Shown: in pieces, positions 63,701 to 64,000 of the stretch
Layout: each line of letters opens with the position of its first letter
Numbering within the stretch: the first letter of the stretch is position 1
Origin: Strongylocentrotus droebachiensis
Taxonomy: Eukaryota; Echinodermata; Echinoidea; Camarodonta; Strongylocentrotidae
Reading direction: 5' to 3'
DNA: 64,000 nt
Assembly: GCA_035222895.1 (NCBI GenBank)
Contig: JAVYIG010002115.1
Coordinates: 124,001-188,000, forward strand
The notes under the pieces: generated by a model
What the model saw: the letters and a program-made list of their open reading frames with translations, nothing else
What the model was told of the DNA's origin: nothing
Databases searched by the model: none
Translations under genes and position numbers: made by a program

Positions 63701-63714
63701 ATGAGAGGGTCAAG
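12562..63714 (+). CDS. Twitchin/projectin/titin-family giant muscle protein, 5' part (37 coding exons, continues past the window)
   Basis: Spliced coding region of a giant sarcomeric Ig/FN3 protein, given here as a span; exons are listed separately. Seen: exons with GT-AG borders join in phase to about 1,790 residues without a stop. Domain order by approximate residue: Ig1 6-101, Ig2 120-220, Ig3 224-319, Ig4 333-428, Ig5 433-533, linker, Ig6 607-696, linker 697-795, Ig7 800-900, linker 901-954 with LDFRALLKHR, Ig8 955-1043, Ig9 1070-1161, Ig10 1162-1249, Ig11 1251-1339, Ig12 1344-1436, FN3 1437-1536, 1537-1637 and 1638-1737, then half of Ig13. Known of the family: such proteins bind myosin in the A-band or link thick filaments to the Z-disc, and twitchins carry a C-terminal kinase. 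Inferred: the Ig stretch, linker, Ig stretch, then FN3/Ig order fits twitchin/projectin best; an invertebrate titin-like or MyBP-C-like relative cannot be excluded. The 3' part, including any kinase, is outside the window. Confidence 0.9.
13726..13861 (+). CDS. Exon: second half of Ig1
   Basis: Acceptor GTCAAG|GTT, phase 0 entry. It encodes the E-F-G strands including DEGNYKIVASN and ends ALKFG with donor G|GTAAGT, phase 1. The F-strand Cys is replaced (YKIVA), as is common in muscle I-set domains. Confidence 0.9.
14177..14207 (+). CDS. 31-nt linker exon between Ig1 and Ig2
   Basis: Acceptor AATTACAG and donor AGG|GTAAGT. Phase 1 in, phase 2 out. It encodes an acidic linker, DEETEMEQEAG across the joints. 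Short but with strong sites, and it is required to restore phase between the flanking exons. Confidence 0.8.
14656..14981 (+). CDS. Exon: Ig2
   Basis: Acceptor CATTTCAG, donor GAGA|GTAAGT. A short lysine/glycine-rich lead (PGKDGGKGKPP) is followed by a complete I-set domain with Cys (IECSL), Trp (SIEWKR) and the E-F motif DGGDYKIVAKNQLG. Single-exon domain, phase 2 in and phase 1 out. Confidence 0.92.
15740..16036 (+). CDS. Exon: Ig3
   Basis: Acceptor CCCCATTAG, donor GAAG|GTAAAA. Complete I-set domain: PKFTMAPKIKQQPDG lead, Cys (FTCEL), Trp (LNWFKNG), then DADAGKFEIQAKNKFGEA. Phase 1-1, so it could be skipped or duplicated as a unit. Confidence 0.92.
16745..16772 (+). CDS. 28-nt linker exon between Ig3 and Ig4
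   Basis: Acceptor TTTTGTAG and donor AAGC|GTAAGT. It encodes GTTQEPPKQA across the joints. Phase 1 in and phase 2 out, which exactly fits the next exon. It parallels the 31-nt linker before Ig2. Confidence 0.8.
17243..17541 (+). CDS. Exon: Ig4
   Basis: Acceptor CACCAACAG, donor GACA|GTAAGG. It encodes AAGGPKFLGHPTMRQSNNG, the Trp of MWSLGN, and the E-F motif DGGTYVIYVATNAG. The B-strand Cys is replaced (LTFESIL). Phase 2 in, phase 1 out. Confidence 0.92.
18017..18205 (+). CDS. Exon: first half of Ig5
   Basis: Acceptor TTCCTCCAG, donor AAGG|GTGAGT. It encodes KDASKEGAPTFIEKP, Trp (GIKWQYND) and RMRSQQK, phase 1-1. An interspersed repeat begins a few bases after the donor. Confidence 0.9.
18208..18443 (+). 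repeat. Interspersed repeat, TTCAAG-led, copy 1
   Basis: Begins GTTTCAAGTTTCAAG immediately after the Ig5 donor and shares long blocks (AATTCACATAAATGACAAAA, ATAATATGAAATATACTCAA, GATTATAGGTTCC) with 22631-22830. It looks like a non-LTR or SINE tail. Only about 230 bp, non-coding. Confidence 0.75.
18905..18992 (+). mobile_element. SINE/LINE 3' tail fragment with (TTA)n
   Basis: Contains GTAAAGCACTTAGAGACATT and AAGCGCTATATAAAAATT followed by a TTA microsatellite. This is a tail type common in marine invertebrate genomes. Related tails lie at 30641-30782 and 59381-59520. Confidence 0.6.
19340..19465 (+). CDS. Exon: second half of Ig5
   Basis: Acceptor GCTCTGCAG, donor CAAG|GTCAGT. It encodes KVYMLTLEVNNSS, DSGSYIVVAENEKG and ends NLKFDQ. 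Phase 1-1, continuing the preceding half-domain exactly. Confidence 0.9.
19849..20096 (+). CDS. Exon: ~80-residue linker leading into Ig6
   Basis: Acceptor TCTATCAG, donor CCAG|GTCTGT (weaker). It encodes APGSKFGPKKFTLNPV, a leucine/acidic middle (LIELDLGEFGKALQLGG) and PVVIEELKDQ, whose end is the first strand of Ig6. Phase 1 in, 0 out. The central part matches no domain I know; it may be a binding segment or a spacer. Confidence 0.85.
20097..21805 (+). other. Intron within the Ig6 region (1.7 kb)
   Basis: AT-rich intron. Near 20378-20425 it holds a block (GGGTCAGTCTTAAAGG... CAACATCTTTTTTTAAAGGCC) resembling one at 19636-19675 in the previous intron, so a low-copy repeat. No further exon is supported. 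Confidence 0.5.
21806..21879 (+). CDS. Exon: Ig6, strands B-C
   Basis: Acceptor CCCCACAG, donor ACAA|GTGAGT. It encodes DVKDGSRVSLRVKITG and the core Trp (VTWYK). Phase 0 in, phase 2 out. It supplies the middle of Ig6 and joins seamlessly with its neighbours. Confidence 0.9.
21918..22115 (+). mobile_element. TTAA-bounded ~195-bp MITE, copy B
   Basis: Begins TTTAAAGCCCCACTGCACTA and ends GCAGATGGGCTTTAG. The interior matches copies A and D in the same orientation. Inserted 38 bases downstream of the exon at 21806-21879. Confidence 0.9.
22433..22599 (+). CDS. Exon: Ig6, second half
   Basis: Acceptor TGTTTTCAG, donor GAAG|GTGAGA. It encodes DGKEVKESKEIRM, LDVLPEDTGDYSIVASN and PAGETKSIAAVFVE. 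Phase 2 in, phase 1 out. A decayed copy of its 3' part and donor lies 594 bp downstream. Confidence 0.92.
22631..22830 (+). repeat. Interspersed repeat, TTCAAG-led, copy 2
   Basis: Starts with three AGTTTCAAG units and carries the same AATTCACATAAATGACAAAA and GATTATAGGTTCC blocks as 18208-18443. Also just downstream of a splice donor. Confidence 0.75.
22917..22973 (+). repeat. (GGT)n microsatellite
   Basis: Near-perfect GGT repeat with minor interruptions in the intron after Ig6. It gives long spurious glycine or threonine/histidine frames on both strands, with no real gene. Confidence 0.9.
23102..23220 (+). pseudogene. Decayed duplicate of the Ig6 second-half exon
   Basis: Bases 23102-23220 align without gaps to 22508-22626 (constant offset 594), about 80% identical by hand count, covering the exon 3' part, its donor and ~25 intronic bases. 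The copy has an in-frame stop (GATACATAAGAC, exon GATACAGGAGAC) and a destroyed donor (GAAGATGAGA, exon GAAGGTGAGA). The upstream part of the exon is absent. It is a dead exon. Confidence 0.85.
23403..23433 (+). CDS. 31-nt linker exon after Ig6
   Basis: Acceptor GTGTTTGCAG, donor CAGG|GTATGT. It encodes DSLEPGKSKPG across the joints. Phase 1 in, phase 2 out. Start of the flexible inter-Ig6/Ig7 linker. Confidence 0.75.
23705..23749 (+). CDS. 45-nt candidate cassette linker exon
   Basis: Acceptor TATGAATAG, donor GAAA|GTAAGT. It is open in the required frame, encoding QDKQNSRNGEYGRR plus one split residue. Phase 2-2 and 45 nt, so inclusion or skipping keeps the frame. The acceptor tract is weak, which favours optional use. 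Confidence 0.5.
23939..24087 (+). CDS. Exon: Pro/Gly/Glu-rich linker
   Basis: Acceptor CTCTGTGCAG, donor GCAG|GTATGC. It encodes KKQPVEEAITPMGQQG, a PPGGGGG run and LEDSADWEFA. Low-complexity, probably disordered, phase 2 in and phase 1 out. A position after the N-terminal Ig block recalls the elastic linker of projectin/twitchin, but it is not PEVK-like in composition. Confidence 0.8.
24088..26509 (+). other. Intron (2.4 kb), no certain exon
   Basis: AT-rich. It includes a CT-rich stretch at 24110-24200 and an exon-like acceptor TTATTTGCAG at about 25966 followed by only eight open codons and a stop. Nothing firm. Confidence 0.5.
26510..26569 (+). CDS. 60-nt linker exon
   Basis: Acceptor CAACCACAG, donor GAAG|GTGACA (weak). 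It encodes EGSDIAPLQQRPGEQLEGME. Phase 1-1 and 60 nt, so it is skippable. Confidence 0.65.
26570..29031 (+). other. Intron (2.5 kb) with ATA/GATAAT repeats
   Basis: AT-rich. A microsatellite of TAA/GATAAT units covers about 27898-28045. I see no exon with matching phase that I would support. Confidence 0.6.
29032..29115 (+). CDS. Exon: basic linker into Ig7 A-strand
   Basis: Acceptor CTGTCTTGCAG, donor GAGG|GTAAGT. It encodes the basic GKRKKGGKGP followed by VDISPYFVETPSKCSSPEG, the first strands of Ig7. Phase 1-1. Confidence 0.85.
29127..29910. mobile_element. 784-bp piggyBac-like non-autonomous element
   Basis: Bounded by TTAA. The left end CCCTATTTAGCCTGGG and right end CCCGGGCTAAATAGGG are inverted repeats differing at one base. 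TTAA duplication plus CCC termini is the piggyBac hallmark. Each end carries a G-run/C-run hairpin (G-tract, GAGAAG, C-tract) at about 29143-29173 and 29838-29870. No transposase frame is visible inside, so it is a MITE-like derivative. It sits 11 bases after the splice donor at 29116. Confidence 0.8.
29907..30091 (-). mobile_element. TTAA-bounded ~195-bp MITE, copy C (inverted)
   Basis: Begins TTAAAGTCTGTCTGTATTAG, sharing its TTAA with the right end of the piggyBac-like element, and ends GCATTGGGGCTTTAA. Reverse orientation relative to copies A, B and D. Confidence 0.9.
30204..30401 (+). mobile_element. TTAA-bounded ~195-bp MITE, copy D
   Basis: Begins TTTAAAGCCCCACTGCACTA and ends CAGACAGGCTTTAA. 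Terminal inverted repeats are of type TTTAAAGCC...CTG(C/T)ACTA. It forms an inverted pair with copy C, about 110 bp apart. Confidence 0.9.
30641..30782 (+). mobile_element. SINE/LINE 3' tail fragment with (ATT)n
   Basis: Starts AGAATGCTCCCCAGGGAGTG, includes GACCGGGGTAATA and a TAATTGCTATATAAAAGC tail, and ends in an ATT run. Clearly the same family as 59381-59520. Confidence 0.75.
31256..31362 (+). CDS. Exon: Ig7, strands B-C
   Basis: Acceptor CACCTTACAG, donor GCT|GTAAGT. It encodes GQTVKFEALVAGEPTPTVKW and FKGKNEIKDGF, with the core Trp. Phase 1 in, 0 out. Confidence 0.92.
31391..31560. repeat. Cluster of near-palindromic ATTCCCATTTT repeats
   Basis: The string ATGATTCCCATTT and close variants recur several times, and GGGAATGATTCCC is an almost perfect palindrome. 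A short related fragment (AGCTGCCAATCATTCCTATT) lies at about 51323. Probably a small interspersed repeat. Confidence 0.5.
31947..32082 (+). CDS. Exon: Ig7, second half
   Basis: Acceptor CTGTTGCAG, donor CAC|GTAAGT. It encodes MKYNEKTGVHSLEIKK, then DTGKFSCKLENQHGKDE with an F-strand Cys, ending SLMVT. Phase 0 in, phase 1 out. The opening Met is internal to the domain, not a start. Confidence 0.92.
32083..35900 (+). other. Intron (3.8 kb)
   Basis: Starts with a C-rich tract (32097-32170). Later come a (CA)n near 32340, G-runs at 32580-32595 and 34840-34858, and AT-rich filler. A second long C-rich tract (35515-35660) precedes the next small exon. No intervening exon is supported. Confidence 0.55.
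35901..35933 (+). CDS. 33-nt acidic linker exon
   Basis: Acceptor CATCTCTCAG, donor GAAG|GTACAA. It encodes LEEDEVLEEGE, phase 1-1. Isolated between introns of 3.8 and 6.6 kb, but frame, composition and sites all fit a linker exon. Confidence 0.7.
37017..37392. repeat. 186-bp tandem duplication (two units)
   Basis: ACATTTTCTATAAAACTG begins at 37017 and again at 37203. The two units stay closely similar through TTATTGGAGCACAT, with few substitutions and indels, indicating a recent duplication. Confidence 0.85.
39138..39149 (+). CDS. Candidate 12-nt microexon in the linker
   Basis: GCAAAAGCAGAG lies between acceptor CCGCCTGCAG and donor GAG|GTATAT. Phase 1-1: it would insert GKSR between the acidic exon at 35901 and the EKAQSDELDF exon. 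It is preceded by ~380 bases of pyrimidine-rich DNA, as microexons often require. Hypothetical. Confidence 0.3.
42515..42563 (+). CDS. Exon with LDFRALLKHR motif
   Basis: Acceptor CCACTTTACAG, donor CACAG|GTGAGG. It encodes EKAQSDELDFRALLKH, with the final R split. LDF--LLK-R recalls the conserved motif in the M-region of myosin-binding protein C and in related invertebrate linkers, a probable helical contact site for myosin or actin. Phase 1 in, phase 2 out. Confidence 0.85.
43179..43257 (+). CDS. Exon: charged linker before Ig8
   Basis: Acceptor CCATTCTTTAG, donor CTAAG|GTAAAC. It encodes REVDRRESKMVEPDWGDLKE, then TPGMKAK. It continues the LDFRALLKHR motif into a basic-then-acidic stretch with DWGDLK. 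Phase 2 in, 0 out. Confidence 0.85.
43321..43513 (-). mobile_element. TTAA-bounded ~195-bp MITE, copy E (inverted)
   Basis: Begins TTAAAGCCTGTCTGCACTAG and ends GCAGTCCTGCTTTGATA. The right terminus is degraded relative to other copies. Confidence 0.88.
43785..44052 (+). CDS. Exon: Ig8
   Basis: Acceptor CATCCTACAG, donor GATA|GTAAGT. It encodes AVQIIMPLKDVKVNEKEG, Cys (LMCEAKFEG), Trp (PKWFKDGKEI) and PGDKGEYKVKFDDG. A lysine-rich Ig, positioned like C2 of MyBP-C after the M-region. Phase 0 in, phase 1 out. Confidence 0.92.
44053..47302 (+). other. Intron (3.25 kb)
   Basis: AT-rich. Includes a 36-bp tandem repeat at 45102-45240 and a C-rich tract (47160-47290) before the next exon. No further exon supported. 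Confidence 0.55.
45102..45240. repeat. 36-bp tandem repeat, about four units
   Basis: TAAAGATAAT(T/C) begins at 45102, 45138, 45174 and 45210, an exact 36-base period, with ATAACTTC-like spacers. Confidence 0.85.
47303..47377 (+). CDS. Exon: short insert between Ig8 and Ig9
   Basis: Donor GATG|GTAGGC. Two acceptors are possible. The strong-looking GTTTGGCACAG at 47322 puts the exon out of phase with Ig8 (a stop follows), whereas CCTATTCAG at 47302 keeps phase and gives KHVCLAQ before MSEPEYRKLQKQGLMPQDG. Confidence in the exon is fair and in its 5' border low. SEPEYRKL recalls the SEYERIA segment after the M-region motif of MyBP-C, which is inference. Confidence 0.6.
47378..50045 (+). other. 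Intron (2.7 kb), nothing identified
   Basis: AT-rich intron with only chance short frames; an 89-codon reverse frame at 48351-48620 shows no domain. Confidence 0.55.
50046..50324 (+). CDS. Exon: Ig9
   Basis: Acceptor TTGTCCGCAG, donor AAGG|GTGGGT. It encodes ASKPKIDFITLIKTVEVDEG, Trp (EITWFKDGKKI) and TAEDQGEVVLKVDRQECCAG. The B-strand Cys is replaced (KYTAEL). Phase 1-1. Confidence 0.92.
50987..51081 (+). CDS. Exon: Ig10, strands A-B
   Basis: Acceptor TTTTTTCCAG, donor CTAAG|GTATAC. It encodes AKPKFIQELKDISIVEKRTG and the Cys of LECEITDTEAK. Phase 1 in, 0 out. Confidence 0.9.
51573..51741 (+). CDS. Exon: Ig10, strands C-G
   Basis: Acceptor GTTGACTAG, donor ATCG|GTGAGT. It encodes VEWTKDGKPFTG, RKLIFDKAEAENAGKYTCKF and ends VAVI, with both the core Trp and the F-strand Cys. 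Phase 0 in, phase 1 out. Confidence 0.92.
52196..52465 (+). CDS. Exon: Ig11
   Basis: Acceptor CCCTTGACAG, donor CAAG|GTAGGT. It encodes EAPSMSAKLAPQSEVF, the Trp of EVFWFKDN, then RKLIIHDVQPGDKGRYACAM with an F-strand Cys, and ends TLKIQ. Phase 1-1. Confidence 0.92.
52845..53132. mobile_element. 288-bp MITE with ~26-bp inverted termini
   Basis: The left end CCAGGGGGGTGTTTCACAAA and right end (complement CCAGGGGGTGTTTCACAAAG) pair over about 26 bases with one indel in the G run. Non-coding interior. Flanks show no clear target duplication, so the superfamily (hAT- or Harbinger-like) is open. Confidence 0.8.
54254..54262 (+). CDS. 9-nt microexon
   Basis: CTGCACCAG lies between acceptor ACCTCAG and a perfect donor CAG|GTAAGT. 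Phase 1-1: it inserts AAP between TLKIQ of Ig11 and EKPGMK of Ig12, a plausible inter-domain spacer. The pyrimidine tract is poor, so use may be optional. Confidence 0.45.
57740..58021 (+). CDS. Exon: Ig12
   Basis: Acceptor CCCTCAACAG, donor ATTG|GTGGGT. It encodes EKPGMKVATLKDVTANAGEQ, Trp (TVEWTKG), then GDTSEYTVSISNKHGSEKAS. The F-strand Cys is absent. Last Ig before the FN3 domains. Phase 1-1. Confidence 0.92.
58647..58795 (+). CDS. Exon: FN3 domain 1, first half
   Basis: Acceptor CCCATGCAG, donor GGGAG|GTAAGT. It encodes DLPGSPSDVKVTAYSEES, the FN3 Trp in LVWVAPTDDG, then SHYQVEYKEKRATKWE. Phase 1 in, 0 out. Confidence 0.93.
59040..59106 (-). mobile_element. tRNA-like SINE head fragment
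   Basis: The reverse strand reads GGCGCGATAGCTCAGTTGG then TAGAGC, a perfect tRNA D-arm (GCTC-AGTTGGTA-GAGC) with an A-box. No B-box or closing acceptor stem follows, so it is a SINE 5' fragment or tRNA relic, not a working tRNA. Confidence 0.55.
59199..59349 (+). CDS. Exon: FN3 domain 1, second half
   Basis: Acceptor GGTTTACAG, donor CAG|GTAATT. It encodes VAESRVRDKTYQVTGLTEG, then EYLFQVSAVNAVGSSKPT, the FN3 F-G signature. Phase 0 in, phase 1 out. Confidence 0.93.
59381..59520 (+). mobile_element. SINE/LINE 3' tail fragment with (ATT)n
   Basis: Starts GGAATGCTCCCCATGGAGTG, contains GATGACCGGGGTAATAATA and TTAGGCGCATTATAAATG, and ends in an ATT run. Close relative of 30641-30782. Confidence 0.75.
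59555..59840. repeat. GGT- and GAT-rich microsatellite block
   Basis: Imperfect GGT/GTG repeats grade into GAT repeats. They give low-complexity frames on both strands with no gene. Confidence 0.85.
60055..60249 (+). CDS. Exon: FN3 domain 2, first part
   Basis: Acceptor GGGATGTAG, donor ACTG|GTGAGT. It encodes EPPDAPDAPKVIATANGC, LEWSKPGFDGGRPVTGY and RWSKATKEDINKTKHTVT. Canonical FN3. Phase 1-1. Confidence 0.93.
60538..60690 (-). mobile_element. tRNA-derived SINE
   Basis: The reverse strand has an A-box (TGGCTCAGTCAGC, about 60666-60680), an anticodon-like CTCGTAACCGAG and a B-box-like GGATTCGAAACC (60617-60628), followed by an unrelated body. The A-/B-box layout is that of a tRNA-derived SINE. 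Confidence 0.75.
60815..60922 (+). CDS. Exon: FN3 domain 2, second part
   Basis: Acceptor TCATTATAG, donor ATTG|GTAAGT. It encodes GLTQGSEYQFRISASNKVG, TSEPSQPSKAALAREPI. Phase 1-1. The last 10 bases, the donor and following intron are repeated in decayed form at 61357-61384. Confidence 0.93.
61676..61720 (+). CDS. 45-nt candidate cassette exon between FN3-2 and FN3-3
   Basis: Acceptor CCCTTTTGCAG, donor CCCG|GTATGT. Open in the required frame, encoding ANIKFCRTLQELGIP. Phase 1-1 and 45 nt, so optional use would keep the frame. No known motif. Confidence 0.35.
62032..62219 (+). CDS. Exon: FN3 domain 3, first half
   Basis: Acceptor TTTCTTCCAG, donor ACC|GTGAGT. It encodes DPASSPGDIVVGDVTKDK, LEWTKPKQDGGSPISGYHVE and RWERVNKSPIRGTKFT. 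Phase 1 in, 0 out. Confidence 0.93.
62268..62465 (-). mobile_element. TTAA-bounded ~195-bp MITE, copy F (inverted)
   Basis: Begins TTAAAGCATATCTGCACAAG and ends GCAGTCCCGCTTTAAA. Matches copies C and E in orientation. Lies 48 bases past an FN3 exon donor. Confidence 0.9.
62453..62522. repeat. 35-bp perfect tandem duplication
   Basis: The unit starting CAGTCCCGCTTTAAAGG occurs at 62453-62487 and 62488-62522 without a difference. The first unit overlaps the right end of MITE copy F, so the duplication captured the element terminus and is younger than the insertion. Confidence 0.9.
62795..62906 (+). CDS. Exon: FN3 domain 3, second half
   Basis: Acceptor TTTGTATAG, donor GAAA|GTAAGC. It encodes VPAEEGQDYDLRVVAENEAG, PSQPSTNTGAITAKDPE. 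Phase 0 in, phase 1 out. Confidence 0.93.
63563..63714 (+). CDS. Exon: first half of Ig13 (gene continues)
   Basis: Acceptor CTCTTTGCAG, donor CAAG|GTAAGA. It encodes IPPKLELKNMKDQTVKAGQ, then TFKLNLKFSGTPYPTAKW and ELVGDERVK. The Ig core Trp is present. Phase 1 in, 0 out. The partner half is beyond the right edge. Confidence 0.92.
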
Positions 63715-63819
63715 GTAAGAACTTCAAATCTTTCACTTTAAAGGGAGTGTAACAAATACTGGTAAATGCCATCTACGTCTTCTTTTGGACAACTGCACAT
63801 AAAGGAATTGACTTTATTA

Positions 63820-63980
63820 ACGGTAGTCAGCGACTTTAATCTCCACATGGTCAGCGCGCTAGCGTTCGCAAAACAGACCGAAGTTCTCCTCACGCTTCGG
63901 TTTCGCGTATGTTATACCTGATTGGCCCCGAGTCAGGCCAAGGGAAAGACCCATAGTCTCGTCAGGCTACACCCCCTTTA
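63820..63980. repeat. GC-richer block, probable interspersed repeat
   Basis: A locally CpG-rich stretch in an AT-rich intron, with a short stem ACCGAAG...CTTCGGT near 63878-63902. It has the look of an inserted repeat, but no second copy is in the window. Confidence 0.35.
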
Positions 63981-64000
63981 AATGGCAATCATGAACTTCT

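Overview
The window is animal nuclear DNA: AT-rich, intron-dense, full of microsatellites, MITEs and tRNA-derived SINEs, with short exons bounded by GT-AG sites. The protein is an invertebrate-type muscle protein. The interspersed repeats (a tail containing AAGCGCTATATAAA followed by (ATT)n, and TTAA-bounded MITEs) suggest a marine invertebrate, most likely an echinoderm. The species cannot be fixed from this sequence alone.

One gene dominates, all on the + strand, and it runs off the right edge. It is the 5' part of a giant muscle protein of the twitchin/projectin/titin/myosin-binding-protein-C family. About 37 coding exons between 12562 and 63714 join in phase to roughly 1,790 residues without a stop. 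The order is: seven I-set Ig domains, with a proline/glycine/charged linker between Ig6 and Ig7; an acidic-basic linker carrying an LDFRALLKHR motif like the M-region motif of myosin-binding protein C; five more Ig domains (Ig8-Ig12); three fibronectin-III domains; and the first half of Ig13. A catalytic kinase domain, expected near the C terminus of twitchins, would lie outside the window.

Layout. 1-11450: no supported gene; degenerate tandem repeats, one MITE, a CArG-like site and a cluster of inverted repeats. About 11190-11800: putative promoter with MEF2-like and E-box sites, a TATA box at 11592 and a non-coding first exon. 12548-22599: Ig1-Ig6. 23403-29115: small linker exons in long introns. 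29032-32082: Ig7. 35901-43257: linker with the LDFRALLK motif. 43785-58021: Ig8-Ig12. 58647-62906: three FN3 domains. 63563-63714: start of Ig13.

Most domain-bounding introns are phase 1, so many domain and linker exons could be skipped without breaking the frame. Several very short exons (45, 12, 9 and 45 nt) are candidates for alternative splicing in linker regions. The introns carry six copies of a ~195-bp TTAA-bounded MITE, a 784-bp piggyBac-like non-autonomous element with G/C hairpins at its ends, another 288-bp MITE, SINE fragments, and a decayed copy of an Ig6 exon. All exon boundaries are hand-derived from splice consensus, phase continuity and domain logic, with no transcript evidence.
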